Source: Lateolabrax maculatus (Eukaryota > Chordata > Actinopteri > Acropomatiformes > Lateolabracidae). From it: DNA of 64,000 nucleotides. A program made the translations under genes and the position numbers. The stretch's first letter is position 1; every line of letters begins with the position of its first letter. The DNA lies in assembly GCA_031216445.1 (NCBI GenBank), contig CM062213.1:10727501-10791500 (forward strand). The letters run 5' to 3'. Below the pieces are notes generated by a model. That model did no database searches. It was not told the origin of the DNA and worked only from the letters and a program-made list of their open reading frames with translations. Positions 49,994 through 62,500 of this stretch are shown here, piece by piece.

Positions 49994-52900
49994 TGGATGT
50001 AGGGGTTTTCAACATCCAGTCAGTGGTATGGTTTACATTACATCACAGGGTTTCAACCAACCAGACACTCATCAACAAACAGCATCACTAGACAAACAAT
50101 TAAAGAGAAGGTAAACAGTGTGACAGCAACTCTGGTCCCCACAACATGTCAGTCTGCTCTCTCACTGTGACGTCCTTTTTGAATATTAACTTAATGTCTT
50201 CTTATTACAGCAGACAAACAGTGTTACCCATTTCAGCATACATTCCAGGAAAGAAAATGTCCGCATAACATCACATGTAGGGGAAAGAAGGGTGCAACAG
50301 GTGCCTTATAACCTCTGCAAGAAAAGAGTCCATATGAGTCTTGCTGTTTCCAACAATACTGCAATGATTTTACTTTGAAAGGGAAGGAGCTAAATGACAA
50401 GAGTTACGGCTCAACCACAGCACAGGCAGTTCACACGGGAAAAACAAAAAGATGAAACAAATATTCTGAGATGATTCTACTGAACTTTACCAGTAGATCG
50501 CGTTTACAGTAGTTTTTATAACTTCTATTCTTCAGCGATCAACCACAGACGAGCATTTCATGATGATTATTCTGTAATTCATGAAAGGACTATCTTTACA
50601 CAATGTATTATTTATGGTGGTTTGACGACTGAGTAGCGATGGAAAGATAGAAGATAAAAAGATAAAAGATAAAAAAGCAACATCAGTTTATAATAAACAT
50701 GACAACTAATAAACAACGTATTACAGTTACAAAGGCAAATATAAAAGTCGAATAAAAACTGATGTTGTGCACAAAAGGCACTCAAATTTTCTGCTGCACT
50801 TACACAAGTGTTTATAAATAAAAAAAAACAGTCTAGTTAAATATAATGATGATAACTTTACCTTTTGAAATTGTGTGCTTTCTTCGTATTTCAATAAACA
50901 TATGCTTTTTGTAACATTACCTTCATAGATTTCAACAGGTGCAAAACTGTAACAGACAAATAGAATTTCATGGATATGATTAGCAATTTTAATATCAGCT
51001 TCAGATCATACTCATAATGCCCATGTAAGGTGATGTTATCCACTGGTTCATCACAAGAGGCAATACCAGCAGGAACCAGCAGAGGTTGTGAGTGCACTGT
51101 ATGACTTTAAATGTTGTATTGCCTTTTCTTGGCTGTAGGAGATCTCTGTTTATACGAATCCTCCCACCCTGGACATTTATAAATCTGTTTGTGACAAATG
51201 AAAAAGCAAACAATCCACTGGCAACAAGCAATAATTTTCAGTTTACAGCATGTATCTCAGTAACAATGCAGAATGTACAGAATGACTGCAGAGTTGACAG
51301 TGGAATCAGGGCCTGGTTTACATGCCAATATTTAAGTTTCTTTTGCTCAATCAAGTATCGTTCTCTCTCACTTCTATTTTAGCCACTGTAGCAGGCAGCT
51401 TAATTCATCATTTCCAATCCCCATAAATGCTAAGGCCCCATTAACAACCAATATTGAATGAATTTGTGCATTTTACCAAGGCAAGGCCCCACATACAGCC
51501 ATTTATTTATTTAACTGCCCCAGACTAAGAGTCAGACATTACAGCGCAAAACATGCAGAACAGAGCAGGCTCTTTGGGATGCAGATAACAAGGTCTCTGA
51601 ACTAGAGCTGTCGGAATGACGAGAGATACAGTAGATATAAACACTGAAATGTTATCTATTTAATTTTCTTCCAACGAAAAAACGAATAGTCTACAGTCAG
51701 AGAATAACTGTATCTATCGACAAGGATAAGAAAAATGCAGGAAGGAAGGAAACAGCTGTGATAACAGTATGTCACAACATCTACTTCTTAGGTTCCTCTG
51801 GGTGCGTATCACATGTAAATTTGAAAGAGGAACTAACACAGGGTACTTTTCAAAGTTTCTTATGCAATAATAAAATCACCCAAATTAGACTTGAAGAGGC
51901 AACAGTTCAGGTTTTGCAAATTGTGTGTAAAAAAATGTCTGAAAAAAAAAATCTGTTTTCTACAATACAATTACCAAATGCATTCTAAGCCCCCAGTATA
52001 AGGTAAATTATTTGAACTCTATTTTACACAGCCAAAGAATATGTTCGTAGTATAACCAAGATGATAAAAAGGTGGTTTATGATCTTGACAAGTGCCATTC
52101 ACAGCCAACCCGTTGCCTTTTTCATATTAGCCTGTACAAGATTAACATTAAAAAAATTACTAGCTATATATTATATACAAGTTTACCACAGGATTCCTAC
52201 AACAGTTTTCTGCATTTCATACACAGGACTTAGAAAAAAACACGGGAACAGCTACATTAAGCCTGCCCACTGTCCAACCGTACATTGTAAAGTTCTGATT
52301 AGTAATGTCCAAGACTTCAGAGATCATCTTCATGCCGGGACCTTTATCATAAGCAGTGAATGGGATGACTTAAGGTACAACATTTATGTAAGTACCAATA
52401 GCCACACCCACAGCCTATAGTACTTCATCAAATATTTGGACATCTGAAACTTAATTTCTATCTTTTTTTTTATCATTAAAAGTAGGTTTCAAACTAATAT
52501 TTTATGTTTTCAATTACCATATGTGAAAATCCCACATCAAGACAAATCTCTCAATGATGCAATTATTCTATTTTTTCCTTAGTTTCTCCAAACCCTGCAT
52601 GCAGAAGTATATAATGTCACTAAGTTGTTACTTTGCTGAACATCCACTGTATTATAGTACAAACAGAAAGCATGGCGACTTCAAGTAAGTTGGTATGTAC
52701 AGCCATAAGGTCTGTGACCTAAATGGTAAACAGACATGGTACTTTAGCCTGATGGTTTACACCCATCCACGTGAGGTGTTTCATACACATAAGCAGGAGT
52801 GACTGAAACATCTGCTGGCTAATGTGTGCTGGGTGCAAACTAATACCAAATTTCACAAGTATTGCTTCACTTGCATTCAATTGCCATTCTGTGAAATGGG

Positions 52901-53346
52901 CACATAGCCACAGTTTTTTGTTGAAACTGAGGTAAAACTGAAATATATGTATATATATGTATATATATATATACACACACACACACAGACTTTTCATTTT
53001 CATATGTATATATACATATATGTGTATATATGTATATGTGTGTGTATATATGCATGTATATGTATATATATACACACACACACACACATTTTCTGTGGTC
53101 AAAATCAAGTTTCAAAGAGAGATGAGCTTTACGCTATCACACCCCTACAGCTTCTTCCACCACTTTATCACCATGGTAACATACTGTTGGCTCGCTTCAG
53201 GAGCTTCCTGAATATATGAATTAAGTCAGGCAGAAAACAGAGGAAAACATCCATATCTGCTTTTCACACATCAGCACTCATTTCCATAAGCTTTCCCTTC
53301 ACTTGAAAAGCTTTACAACCTTCCCACCTAGCAGAATCTCCCTTTG
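49994..53346 (-). other. srgap3: Probable srgap3 3' UTR
   Basis: Between the srgap3 stop codon (53347) and the poly(A) candidate at 49988 there is no coding frame, no obvious transposon and a long alternating TA/TG/CA tract (52942-53088). Its assignment as UTR rests on the poly(A) signal and on the family's long 3' UTRs, not on transcript data. A short A-rich repeat of GATAAAA words lies at about 50645-50677. Confidence 0.45.
52942..53088. repeat. Compound (TA)(TG)(CA) repeat
   Basis: About 147 bp of almost strictly alternating purine and pyrimidine: ATATATGT runs, two CACACACA blocks and intervening TATATGTGTG blocks. Parts are mutually complementary. If transcribed with srgap3, the RNA would carry UG-repeats and could fold into hairpins. 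Confidence 0.9.
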
Positions 53347-53793
53347 CTACATGGTACCAGACTTATCCCCAGCATCACTGGACGTATTCATATTAGAACC
53401 AGCAGCTGTATTGTTGTTTGGAAACATCTTCTCCGTGGGAGTTACGGCAGGGCTGCCGACTCCTGAAGAGCTGGAGCTGCTTGAGCGGTGCTGGGTGGGA
53501 GGAGGGCGCACCGGCCTCATGGGTGGGGGGCGTAGCTGAGCCCCAGCCAGCCGGGCAGAGAGAGCGGGTTTGAAAGTTGTCATCATCTCAGATGTGGAGC
53601 TGCTGCTGCGGCGCATGGCTGCATCCGGGTCGCGTATCATAATGGTATGCAGTGGACTTCCAGGCTCTGAGCTAACTGGGTTCTTCATGGGCTCCAGGGT
53701 GTCCAACACCACGTCGGGAGCCTGCTTAACGGTGTTCTGTCGCTCCAGCTCACGCAACTCATGGAGGGCTGTAGTCATAGTTTTCTCTATATC
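53347..53793 (-). CDS. srgap3: srgap3 terminal coding exon
   Basis: It encodes 148 residues: DIEKTMTTALHELRELERQN (coiled-coil-like), TVKQAPDVVLDTLEPMKNP, a serine-rich MRRSSSSTSEMMTTFKPALS block, proline-rich RPPPMRPVRPPPTQHR, and an end with VGSPAVTPTEKMFPN and DKSGTM, stop TAG. Between MFPN and DKSGTM the fish protein has an Asn/Thr/Ser-rich insertion relative to human. Confidence 0.96.
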   Translation of the reverse strand, partial: DIEKTMTTALHELRELERQNTVKQAPDVVLDTLEPMKNPVSSEPGSPLHTIMIRDPDAAMRRSSSSTSEMMTTFKPALSARLAGAQLRPPPMRPVRPPPTQHRSSSSSSSGVGSPAVTPTEKMFPNNNTAAGSNMNTSSDAGDKSGTM

Positions 53794-56205
53794 CTGGTAA
53801 AGGAGAGATTTTTTTTACACATTCTGAAATGAAAATGTAACTTTTTATTCAATATACTGTAAACCATTCTAAAATGGCCATTGGAACCCATCAGTTTTAG
53901 TCAAGCGCTGAACATTTTATCTTTTGATTGTGTTTGGATCTAATATGCTGCAGCCGTTAGATGATGAGGACAATTTGGTGCCGAACCTTCAGTGCTCATT
54001 AGCTTGTTATTCAGCTCCAGGCCTCTGTGTCCTTGAGGTATGTCTATCTCCCAGCTGCAGTCTGGCCCTGACATTTACTCCAGGTCCCAGCTGCTGCTCT
54101 CAGATTGACAGCTACATCAGGGGGCCTGGCCTTGTTCTACCAGACCTTTCCAACCCGCTTATATGTATTAATTACCTGACACTTTATATCATGTCTGGTA
54201 CCGAGGCCACAGAGCCACCAAACAGAGATATATAAACAAATTATACCTTCTTGGTATAATTTTTGCAAAAAAAAAATGTTTTCCATCAGTTTTGCCTCTA
54301 CCTGTCCCACACTTACCTCAGCCAAAGCTTCAGTCTCCAGTGATTTGTGGTCCCCGAGGCTGCTGTGACGAGTGGCCCCTGGCACCGGTCTCAGAGGGTG
54401 GCCCTCAGGATAGGCCTTCCTGTCTGGGTAGTTGATGCTCCCTGCACTGCCAAAGGTGCCAAGGCGTCTCTTTTCTGGGCTCTCCATACGACTTTTGCTG
54501 ATGGACACCTTGTGGGGGCTGCTGGGACAGGCGGCAGCACGTGGCGGAGTGTCAGCCACTCTGGTTGGGCTGTGTGTGTCTGTACCACTCCGACGACGTG
54601 GGATTGCAGCTCCATCAGACCTTAACCTTACTCTGTGGAGACGGATCGGATCAAAAGAACAGTCAAACAGGAAATCTCCTCAATACTACTCGACAGAACT
54701 TTTAAAATAAGAAAGGTGTTACTCTTAATTGTATCCACCTCCCCATGACTCCTCCAAAGTTGTAATCAGGTGATTGTTCACATGGTGACGGGACATCATT
54801 TTTGGATGAACCCTTATCATCCAGCAATGGTCCACTGCTCGCTTCACTATCTGCTTTCTGGCTGAGGTTATCAGAGAAAGCATCATCCCTGAAAGAGCAG
54901 AGGCACTGCTGGTGAGCATAAGATACACACATGAAGTAAATGTATACCTACAATAATTAAATTACATTTTGTCCAAAATATTGAGTGTAATTTTATCCAA
55001 CACAACAGTTTATTAAAATGTGGTCAGCTTTACTGGTGATCATTTGAAATATAAGAGAGTAAATTATTCAACACAAGTTAAACAACAGCTACTAAAACAC
55101 ATTCTGCTGTTACTCACAGGTCTTGTACTACAATGTACTGATGTGGGATGAGGCCATCCACACCATTGTGGCGACCCTCCCACCAGTCTTCAGACGCTCT
55201 GTGATACAGAAGCAGAGAGGCTCCCTTCTTGAAGGAGAGCTCTCTGGGACTGCGACCCACGTAGTCAAACTTAGCGATGGCCTCAATCTGTTCAACCTCT
55301 GAAAACACAAATAGACAAAGAAACATCAACAAAAAGTGGATATGCAAGTGCTTAATAGACCTCAACATGGCAATGATCATATTGAAGGTATGGACATGTA
55401 GGGTACTGTTTCTTTCCTTGACCAATAACTTAATTCACAATCCTGGCTCTTATTAAGTACATAAAGTACTAAAACAAACAATGATAATACATCAAGATGG
55501 GTTGAAAGGTGCTTCTAATTAAATCTATGTTGCATTTACATTATTACATCCAGTATATAATGTTATCTCCAAAAAACCTCAACAGAAGAATCAGAAGGCT
55601 CAAATAAAACCTGTGTGTGCTGACATATTAAAGTTAAAAAAGACTACATATCAACCACAAATCACAGCCACTGCTGTTTAAACATATTATATGGAAAATA
55701 ATATAATATTTTATAATAAATATTTAAGGTTAAAACAAGTCTGATAAAATAAGCAGATTTTTGCCTAGTCTTGTCTGCAGTGTATTTCAACATGCCAGCC
55801 AGCAGGGGTCAGTCAGCGTTAACTGTATGGTTAACATCAGTCAGAGGGGCACAGAGGCATGAAAGAGGTCAGTTGTTTATTGTTAGAGTGAATGAAGGTA
55901 AAAAGCAATTTTGTTAAAATTTGGTTTCAATGACAAAATAATGAAAATAGAAAAGGTATCGTCATCCCATCATAGTTGCTTAATTTGACACCAACTTGTT
56001 TTTCTGCCATGAAAACTGAACTGCTGTCAGAGGACACCAACTGAACCGACTACAGGAACTCAAGTGCAACACCAGAGCCCATAACATCACATAAGACTCT
56101 CAGTATCAAGGCAAGAGCAGAATCTACAGCAGGCAATCTGTTGTCATTTCCAAGTAAGAGCAAGAAAAGATAGAATTAATTAATTACAAACACAGTCAAC
56201 AGCAC

Positions 56206-56236
<31 letters not shown>

Positions 56237-56539
56237 TGTATGTATGTATGCACTTATATATATATAGACATATATATTACCCCAGTCTGACTTCACACAC
56301 TCCATACTTCATACACCCATTCACTGACGGCACAAGAGATATTATTCTGTGTATTACCCATGTTTTGGCTTTTGTGCCTGGCCCAGTTACACATTCAAAG
56401 CTCAGAGGAGAATTGGGGAAATACTGCACAAAGGAGAAAGTCCCAGGAGAATTGCTGACTAACACTGAACAAAGAGCGAGCAGGGGAGGAGGGAGAGAGA
56501 CTCATACACACACACACATACACACACACACACACACCC

Positions 56540-56582
<43 letters not shown>

Positions 56583-59500
56583 AAAGACAGATCAAAGAAG
56601 CAGTGCTGCATGCCAACACTGTTTACTCAACTTGCCTTCAGCTTCAAACATCACATAAGCCTTTGCAATCATAAGCTGTTGCAGTGCAAAGCCTCACTCA
56701 CCTCTCAGTCAAAAGCACTTAATAAAAAAGGGCAGTTAGTAGGTAAAGCTTTCTTATCCACAATTAAACTACTACAATCACATCACATATATTCTAATGT
56801 GAAGTGCATTAAATACTATTTGCCAAGATGTGAGCTTGTCTTTGAATGATTAAAACATTAGATGCACCAAATCAGGAGCAATAGTCTGGCTGAAGTAAAC
56901 AGATTAAGAGCCATGCTGTGCCATCTGTGATGCACACCGGTGCTTTGAGGTAAATGCTAAGGTCAGCATGCAAACATGCTCACAATAAAAAATGCTAAGA
57001 GTCAGATTTAGGTAGGTATAATGTTTCATGTTCGCCATCTTAGTTAAGTGTGTTAGAATGCAAACATTTGCTAATTAGCACAAAACACAAAGTACAGCTA
57101 CAGAAGCTGATGGGTATGTTATGAAAGTCACCACCAATGTTGTTACAATTTATCCTAAAGGGAACGTGAACATCTGTACCATATTTTATTGTAATCTTTA
57201 ATGTTTTTAGGACATTTCACTCTAAACCATATATGGCAAGATGCTGGTGGCACTAAAGACAGGTGAGTATGATTCATCCTCTGGGGAACATAAATGCCTG
57301 TACCAAATTTCATGGCAATCCATTCAGTACTTGTTCAGATATTTGACTAAAGTGATTGCAGACCGACCCTTGAGTCATACCCTTAGCATGGCTGAAGACA
57401 TACCTGGGTAATAATAAAGTCCCTTCTTAAAAAAATTATGAAAAATGACTACTATCATGTACTGACCTTCATCACTAGTGTGTGGTTCAGTTCCATTGTC
57501 AGCCTCGTCAATAGTTCCTGGTTCACTGTGGGGGCTGTCACTGTAGGAGCAAATGGAAAGCGAAAATGTATTTCCTCTTAAACAAACTAGTTAGAGCTGA
57601 CAGAACCTTAGTTTCAACATACTTGTACATTGCTCACATGTTCACTGCCTGGTCTAGTACTTACCAGTACTCCTCTCCCCCAGTCATGCACTTTTCGTAC
57701 ACTGGGCCATCCAGCTCACGCTGACTGGGAAAGATGACTTCGTTGTGGATGATGATGGTCTTGATGACTTCGTTAACATGTGCCTGGCACGCTACAGGAT
57801 CCTGTCCGTCTGGGATGGGCATCAGGGTTGGACCAAAGCAGATTGCCAAATTGTATGAATCCATCATGTTCTCGTCACTGTACTGGGAAAGACTGAGGAA
57901 CAAGAAAGGGGAACCTTTTTTTTCCTTTGTATATAAATATTACTGATGTAAGCAACATTTAACAACATCAGATAACATACATATTGTATTTAAATACTAT
58001 GTTGTAGTATTATGCTGTAAATTGAAAGATCTGTCAGTCAAACTGGGAATGATAAGGCTACAAAACGGTTTTGTATCTTTGTGCTTGTGGTACCCTTTTG
58101 TTTACATTCAGATTATAGATTATGTAATAAATGATTAGACTATTATTATATTGTTAAATCTGCAATAACTGATTTTTTTGGGCCACTTGGAGACAGTTGA
58201 AACAAGCGGCAAACTAAATACTATCATAGTTTCTCTTTTTAAGGTGATATGACTAATGTGTAAGCAAATAGGTGCACACAGTCTTTATACATCTAGCAGA
58301 CAAAGAGCAACATTATCATTCATTTCAAGCTGTGTTTTTTGGGCGCCTGGCGAATGTAAGTCTAATATTCAATCTAATTTTGGTTCTGTTTTTGGTCTCC
58401 ACCAACTCCTGAGGGAAATGCTGTATCAGGCGCTTTAGCTGCTAACTGCTGCCTTCTGAAAAAGGCTGAAAATGAGACTGAACCGGAGGAGTGAAGTTAC
58501 GGGCCAGAAAACCAAAACATAGGGCTGAAAGATGCTATAAAGCTGCCAAGAACCAAGAGGATCTATAGAGTCAAGTAATAATTCTCTGCGGGTTTGTTAC
58601 TATTTGTGACTGCTCAGGTACAAGTAGTCATGTGGTCCATTGTTAGGTTACAAATATTGATTGTAGCTGCTTTAAGTTATGAAATATCAATCCGATAATG
58701 CCTGAAAACAAACTATGTAGCATAAGTAATTATGTATGACATCTTTTGCAGTCACTGCCTTCGACTGAATTCAGTTTTGACATACAGTATTACATGCTTC
58801 ATTGCACAGCTTAGTTAGACGTTTGCTTAAAAAGCACTCTAATCAGCCAACCCTTTCAACAAATTGACTTAGCCAGCACATGCCACAGCCCACTCTTGGT
58901 AACCAAATCATTCAGTGCTGCAAGAGGAAGTCATAATCAGTCTTTGCACATTATCAAGAAGCTGATGCTGAGCAGTAAAGCCACAGCTGGAACAGCTTCA
59001 ACAGTTTAGGGGGTATGGAAGAGCAGAGTAAAACCTGGGGTTTGAAATCAAACTCTTTGTTCTGCAGGCAAACCCAGTAAAAGGACCATCAATAACATCT
59101 ATTATAAGAAGACAGGTATACTACTTCAGGAAGTTTCTGAGCCCATAAAGAACTTCTAAAACACTGTAGACAGATGTCGCAATAAATAGCAGTTTTTTTG
59201 TTTTTGTTTTTCAATATAGTATCGACTCTTGTCTTTTCCTCTGAATGTAGCTATTCAGTGTTTGTTCAACATGGATTTTCCCCATAGAACTAAATTTACA
59301 TGTAAGTTAAGTTTAAGGTTCAATTACATCAATGATGTCTGTGCAAATAATAAGCTCTTCTGTATACACCTGTAGCTTAAAATGTGATGTGAATTAGTAC
59401 AAACTTACTGATTGAGAAAAGCAAAAAGGTATCTCATGACAATTATGATGGTGCGAGGAAGAGTCACAACAATCTGCTGGATATGATGTGCTCTCTCAGC

Positions 59501-62500
59501 TCCAGACTCCAGCTCTGAAAAGCAAAGGACAGAGACAAAGAAGTGTTACAAAAGTGGTTTAAACTGCAATAAATGAGAGACAAATATAGCTTTTAAACCT
59601 TTACATATATATGGGCACCAAGCCTATAACAACACTGTCGACTACAACATAACATAAACCAGACCCAAGCAAGAAAAATTTATCAAAGTGAGCAAAAGCA
59701 AAAGGCAGAGGAGATTCTGAAAGCTGTTATTTGACACTTTAATAGATGCCCCCTCTTGCCTTTCACCACACCCCTGAGGCACACTGAGTGATCAAACTAT
59801 TACTGTAGAAACAGGGGGGAAATGATTGTGGTGAACTTGCACACGGCAGACTGATGTGGCCCACTCTCTCCTCTTCCTACTGGCTTTCTGTTAAATATCA
59901 GGCAGGGAGCCCTGGTGTTAAGATTGCTTCCATGTGCCGCACTGCATGCCTTTCTCTTCTTAAGTAAAGCTGAGTATTTAAGAAACTGCAAGGTGTGCTT
60001 TCTCTTTTCTATTCGACCAATGCACTTACGACTGTGATGGCTTTGAATATTTTCTGTTGTGCGTGACTCACTGATTGTGGAGATGAAGTCCAGGAAGCGC
60101 TCCTTTGGGAAGATGGGGTTCTCCAGTCCTCTGAAGTACAGCTTCAGCACCCCTGCCACGGAGTTGATATCATGCTCATTCTGGTCATCAATCAGGGGAT
60201 CTTCACCTGATAAAAAGAAATATGTGAGCTTTCAGTGGTGACAATTCATGAGTGGAAAAATGTGCCAAATGGGTTTATCCTGTTAAGTATTTGGGAATGA
60301 AAAAGGGAAATATAACACCACCTGTATTTGACTCACCTCTCTCGAATGAGTTTTTAATATCATTGACTTCCACCTGTGATCCTGGCACGCGAAATATGCC
60401 TTGCTGCTGCAAGCCTGAAAGAAATACAACCCAGAATTCAGAGTTATGCTATAGCTCCCATTATCTCCAAACCCCAGTGCCAGCTTCATGAAAGCCCATT
60501 GGAAACACATAACACAGAGCAGGAAATGTAATCTAGTCATAAAGGGAGATGCGTATTTTTCCATGAGAGGGCCCCTCAGTGAGGCTGCAGCATATGGTTT
60601 CAGTTAGAGGGCTCCTAATCAGTTTTCTGGAGTTTCATTAGGTCCAGATCCAAGGGAAAGGCCTGCAGGCTACAGCAATGAGCTGAAGACAGATGTGAAG
60701 GTAGACAGGGAGGAGTTATAAAGAGGGTGGGGGGTGGCTGAACTGACTAAACAAAGACCAATGGGACTTTCAAAACTCTCCATGTGTGATCTACAGTTAT
60801 GAGCTTGTCAAATAACTGGCAGGCAGCTGAGCACCTCAGAGACTGACGTGGAGAGCACAGCAGGTCAGCCTCTGTACCTGCGGCTATTTGTGGAAATAGA
60901 TTGCCTCGTACAATAGCTGCTGTCTTTTTTTTTTTTTGAAGGAGTTTTTGAAGGACTTTGTAGTTTGTCTTTTTCTGCCCTTCCGCTAGGCTAGTAGTCA
61001 CAGCAACAAAATGCGAAACTTACCATATAAATTGATGTATCTGATACAGCTTTCAACAACAAGTGGGATTGGTTGACCTGAATCCTGAAATGTAATGATA
61101 TGAACAATGAATACATGCTTGTATACAACTTTTATACAGTACCACTATTAACTACACAATTTCTTAATGAGGTATAAAACATACCATGTTTTACTTTCAA
61201 TACATACAAATAACAAATCCCCTGTTGTAGTTCACACTAATCAAAGATATGCAAGGCAGGAGTCTAATGCTCCATCTCACCACAAAAAAAACCTAATGCC
61301 TCATAAACATCCTGATGCTTCATAAACATTTATTGATGTCATGAGCAGGGCAAAAACAAACAAAAACACCCAAAATACAAGCAACTGTTATTAATAACCT
61401 GAAGTCACAAAATACAAACAGTTGTGGAAACTAGCAGCATGCAAGTGTAGCTCAAGCATTAGCCAGTATATTTTGACTATTAGTCTCAAAGCTTTAGTGC
61501 CCCTGTGCCCTGACCTATACTCTCCAACAACAGAGGTACCTGAATGCGGGTACGGGCATTCCTTCTTCCTCTGGGACAGAAAGCAGCAGGGCACAGAGTA
61601 GCAGAGGAAGAGAGGGCAGAGAAGCACAAAGTTAGAAAAGCTCAGATGACGAATGACCCCTCTGGAGGTTAATGAAGGCTAAGCACAGGGGCGATAGGAA
61701 AGCTACAGCGATGCAGTAAAGGGTTGGGTGCAGTGAGGGGCAAAGCAGACCCGCTGCTGTCTCCCACCTCTCAGTCATCTAAAGAGCGACTGGATTTGGA
61801 AATAAAGCCAGAGATGGTAAATTGTCTTGGAGGGGAATAAAGAGACAGCTGACTGCCGCTCTGTCTGCACCGGCAGAGCCACGGAAGGGAGGAGGAAGAT
61901 TAGAGGTTAAACAGAGGCGTTATATCATGATCAAGGGCAGCTGGAAGAGGGAGGAACAAAAGGCCAAAGTGAGGAAGAGAATGAGAGTGAAGGCTCTAGC
62001 TGCCTTTCCCTCGTGCTTCACAAGGGCCACTCAGTCATACACCACCACCACAGGGTACCTTGATGAAGGTCTCCATATTGCCGTTAAACAGCTTATGGTT
62101 ATACGTGGAGCGTGGCCTAGGCTTCCGCATTTTCTGTGGTTTAGGGGGAAGGGTTGGGGGCCTGGGAAATGATGAACAAAGGGAACAAAAACACCATATT
62201 CTGTGAAAACTGTAGATCCAATAATAATCTTTTAAAAGTTGAGAGAAACACAAAGTGAGGTGTTTCAATAAAGAGGTCTTTTATCATTAACAACTGATAA
62301 AAGTCTGCTTTTCAATTATTGCTGAGGGGTTGGGGTATACAGGACTCTAGGTTGGGTCTTCAATAAAACCTTTCTTGAGTTACTAAAAACAAAGCACAGA
62401 TTAATGAAAATGAACAAGGCCAGTAAAATCAAGCCTGCCAGTTGATATGTCACGTTGTCATACAGAAACGTTCAGCATTAAACTAGCAATCCAAGCACAT

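Larger units (their letters stand above)
55299..57466 (-). other. srgap3 intron before the SH3 exon
   Basis: A 2.2 kb intron holding a (TATG)n (56205-56249), a (CA)n-rich block (56507-56580) and a recognisable dispersed repeat (56941-57393). No extra exon was found. Confidence 0.75.

Noticed and set aside
61822..62172. 116-codon plus-strand frame near srgap3 RhoGAP exons
   Set aside because: It overlaps the srgap3 exon at 62059-62161 on the opposite strand and is a purine-rich shadow frame.
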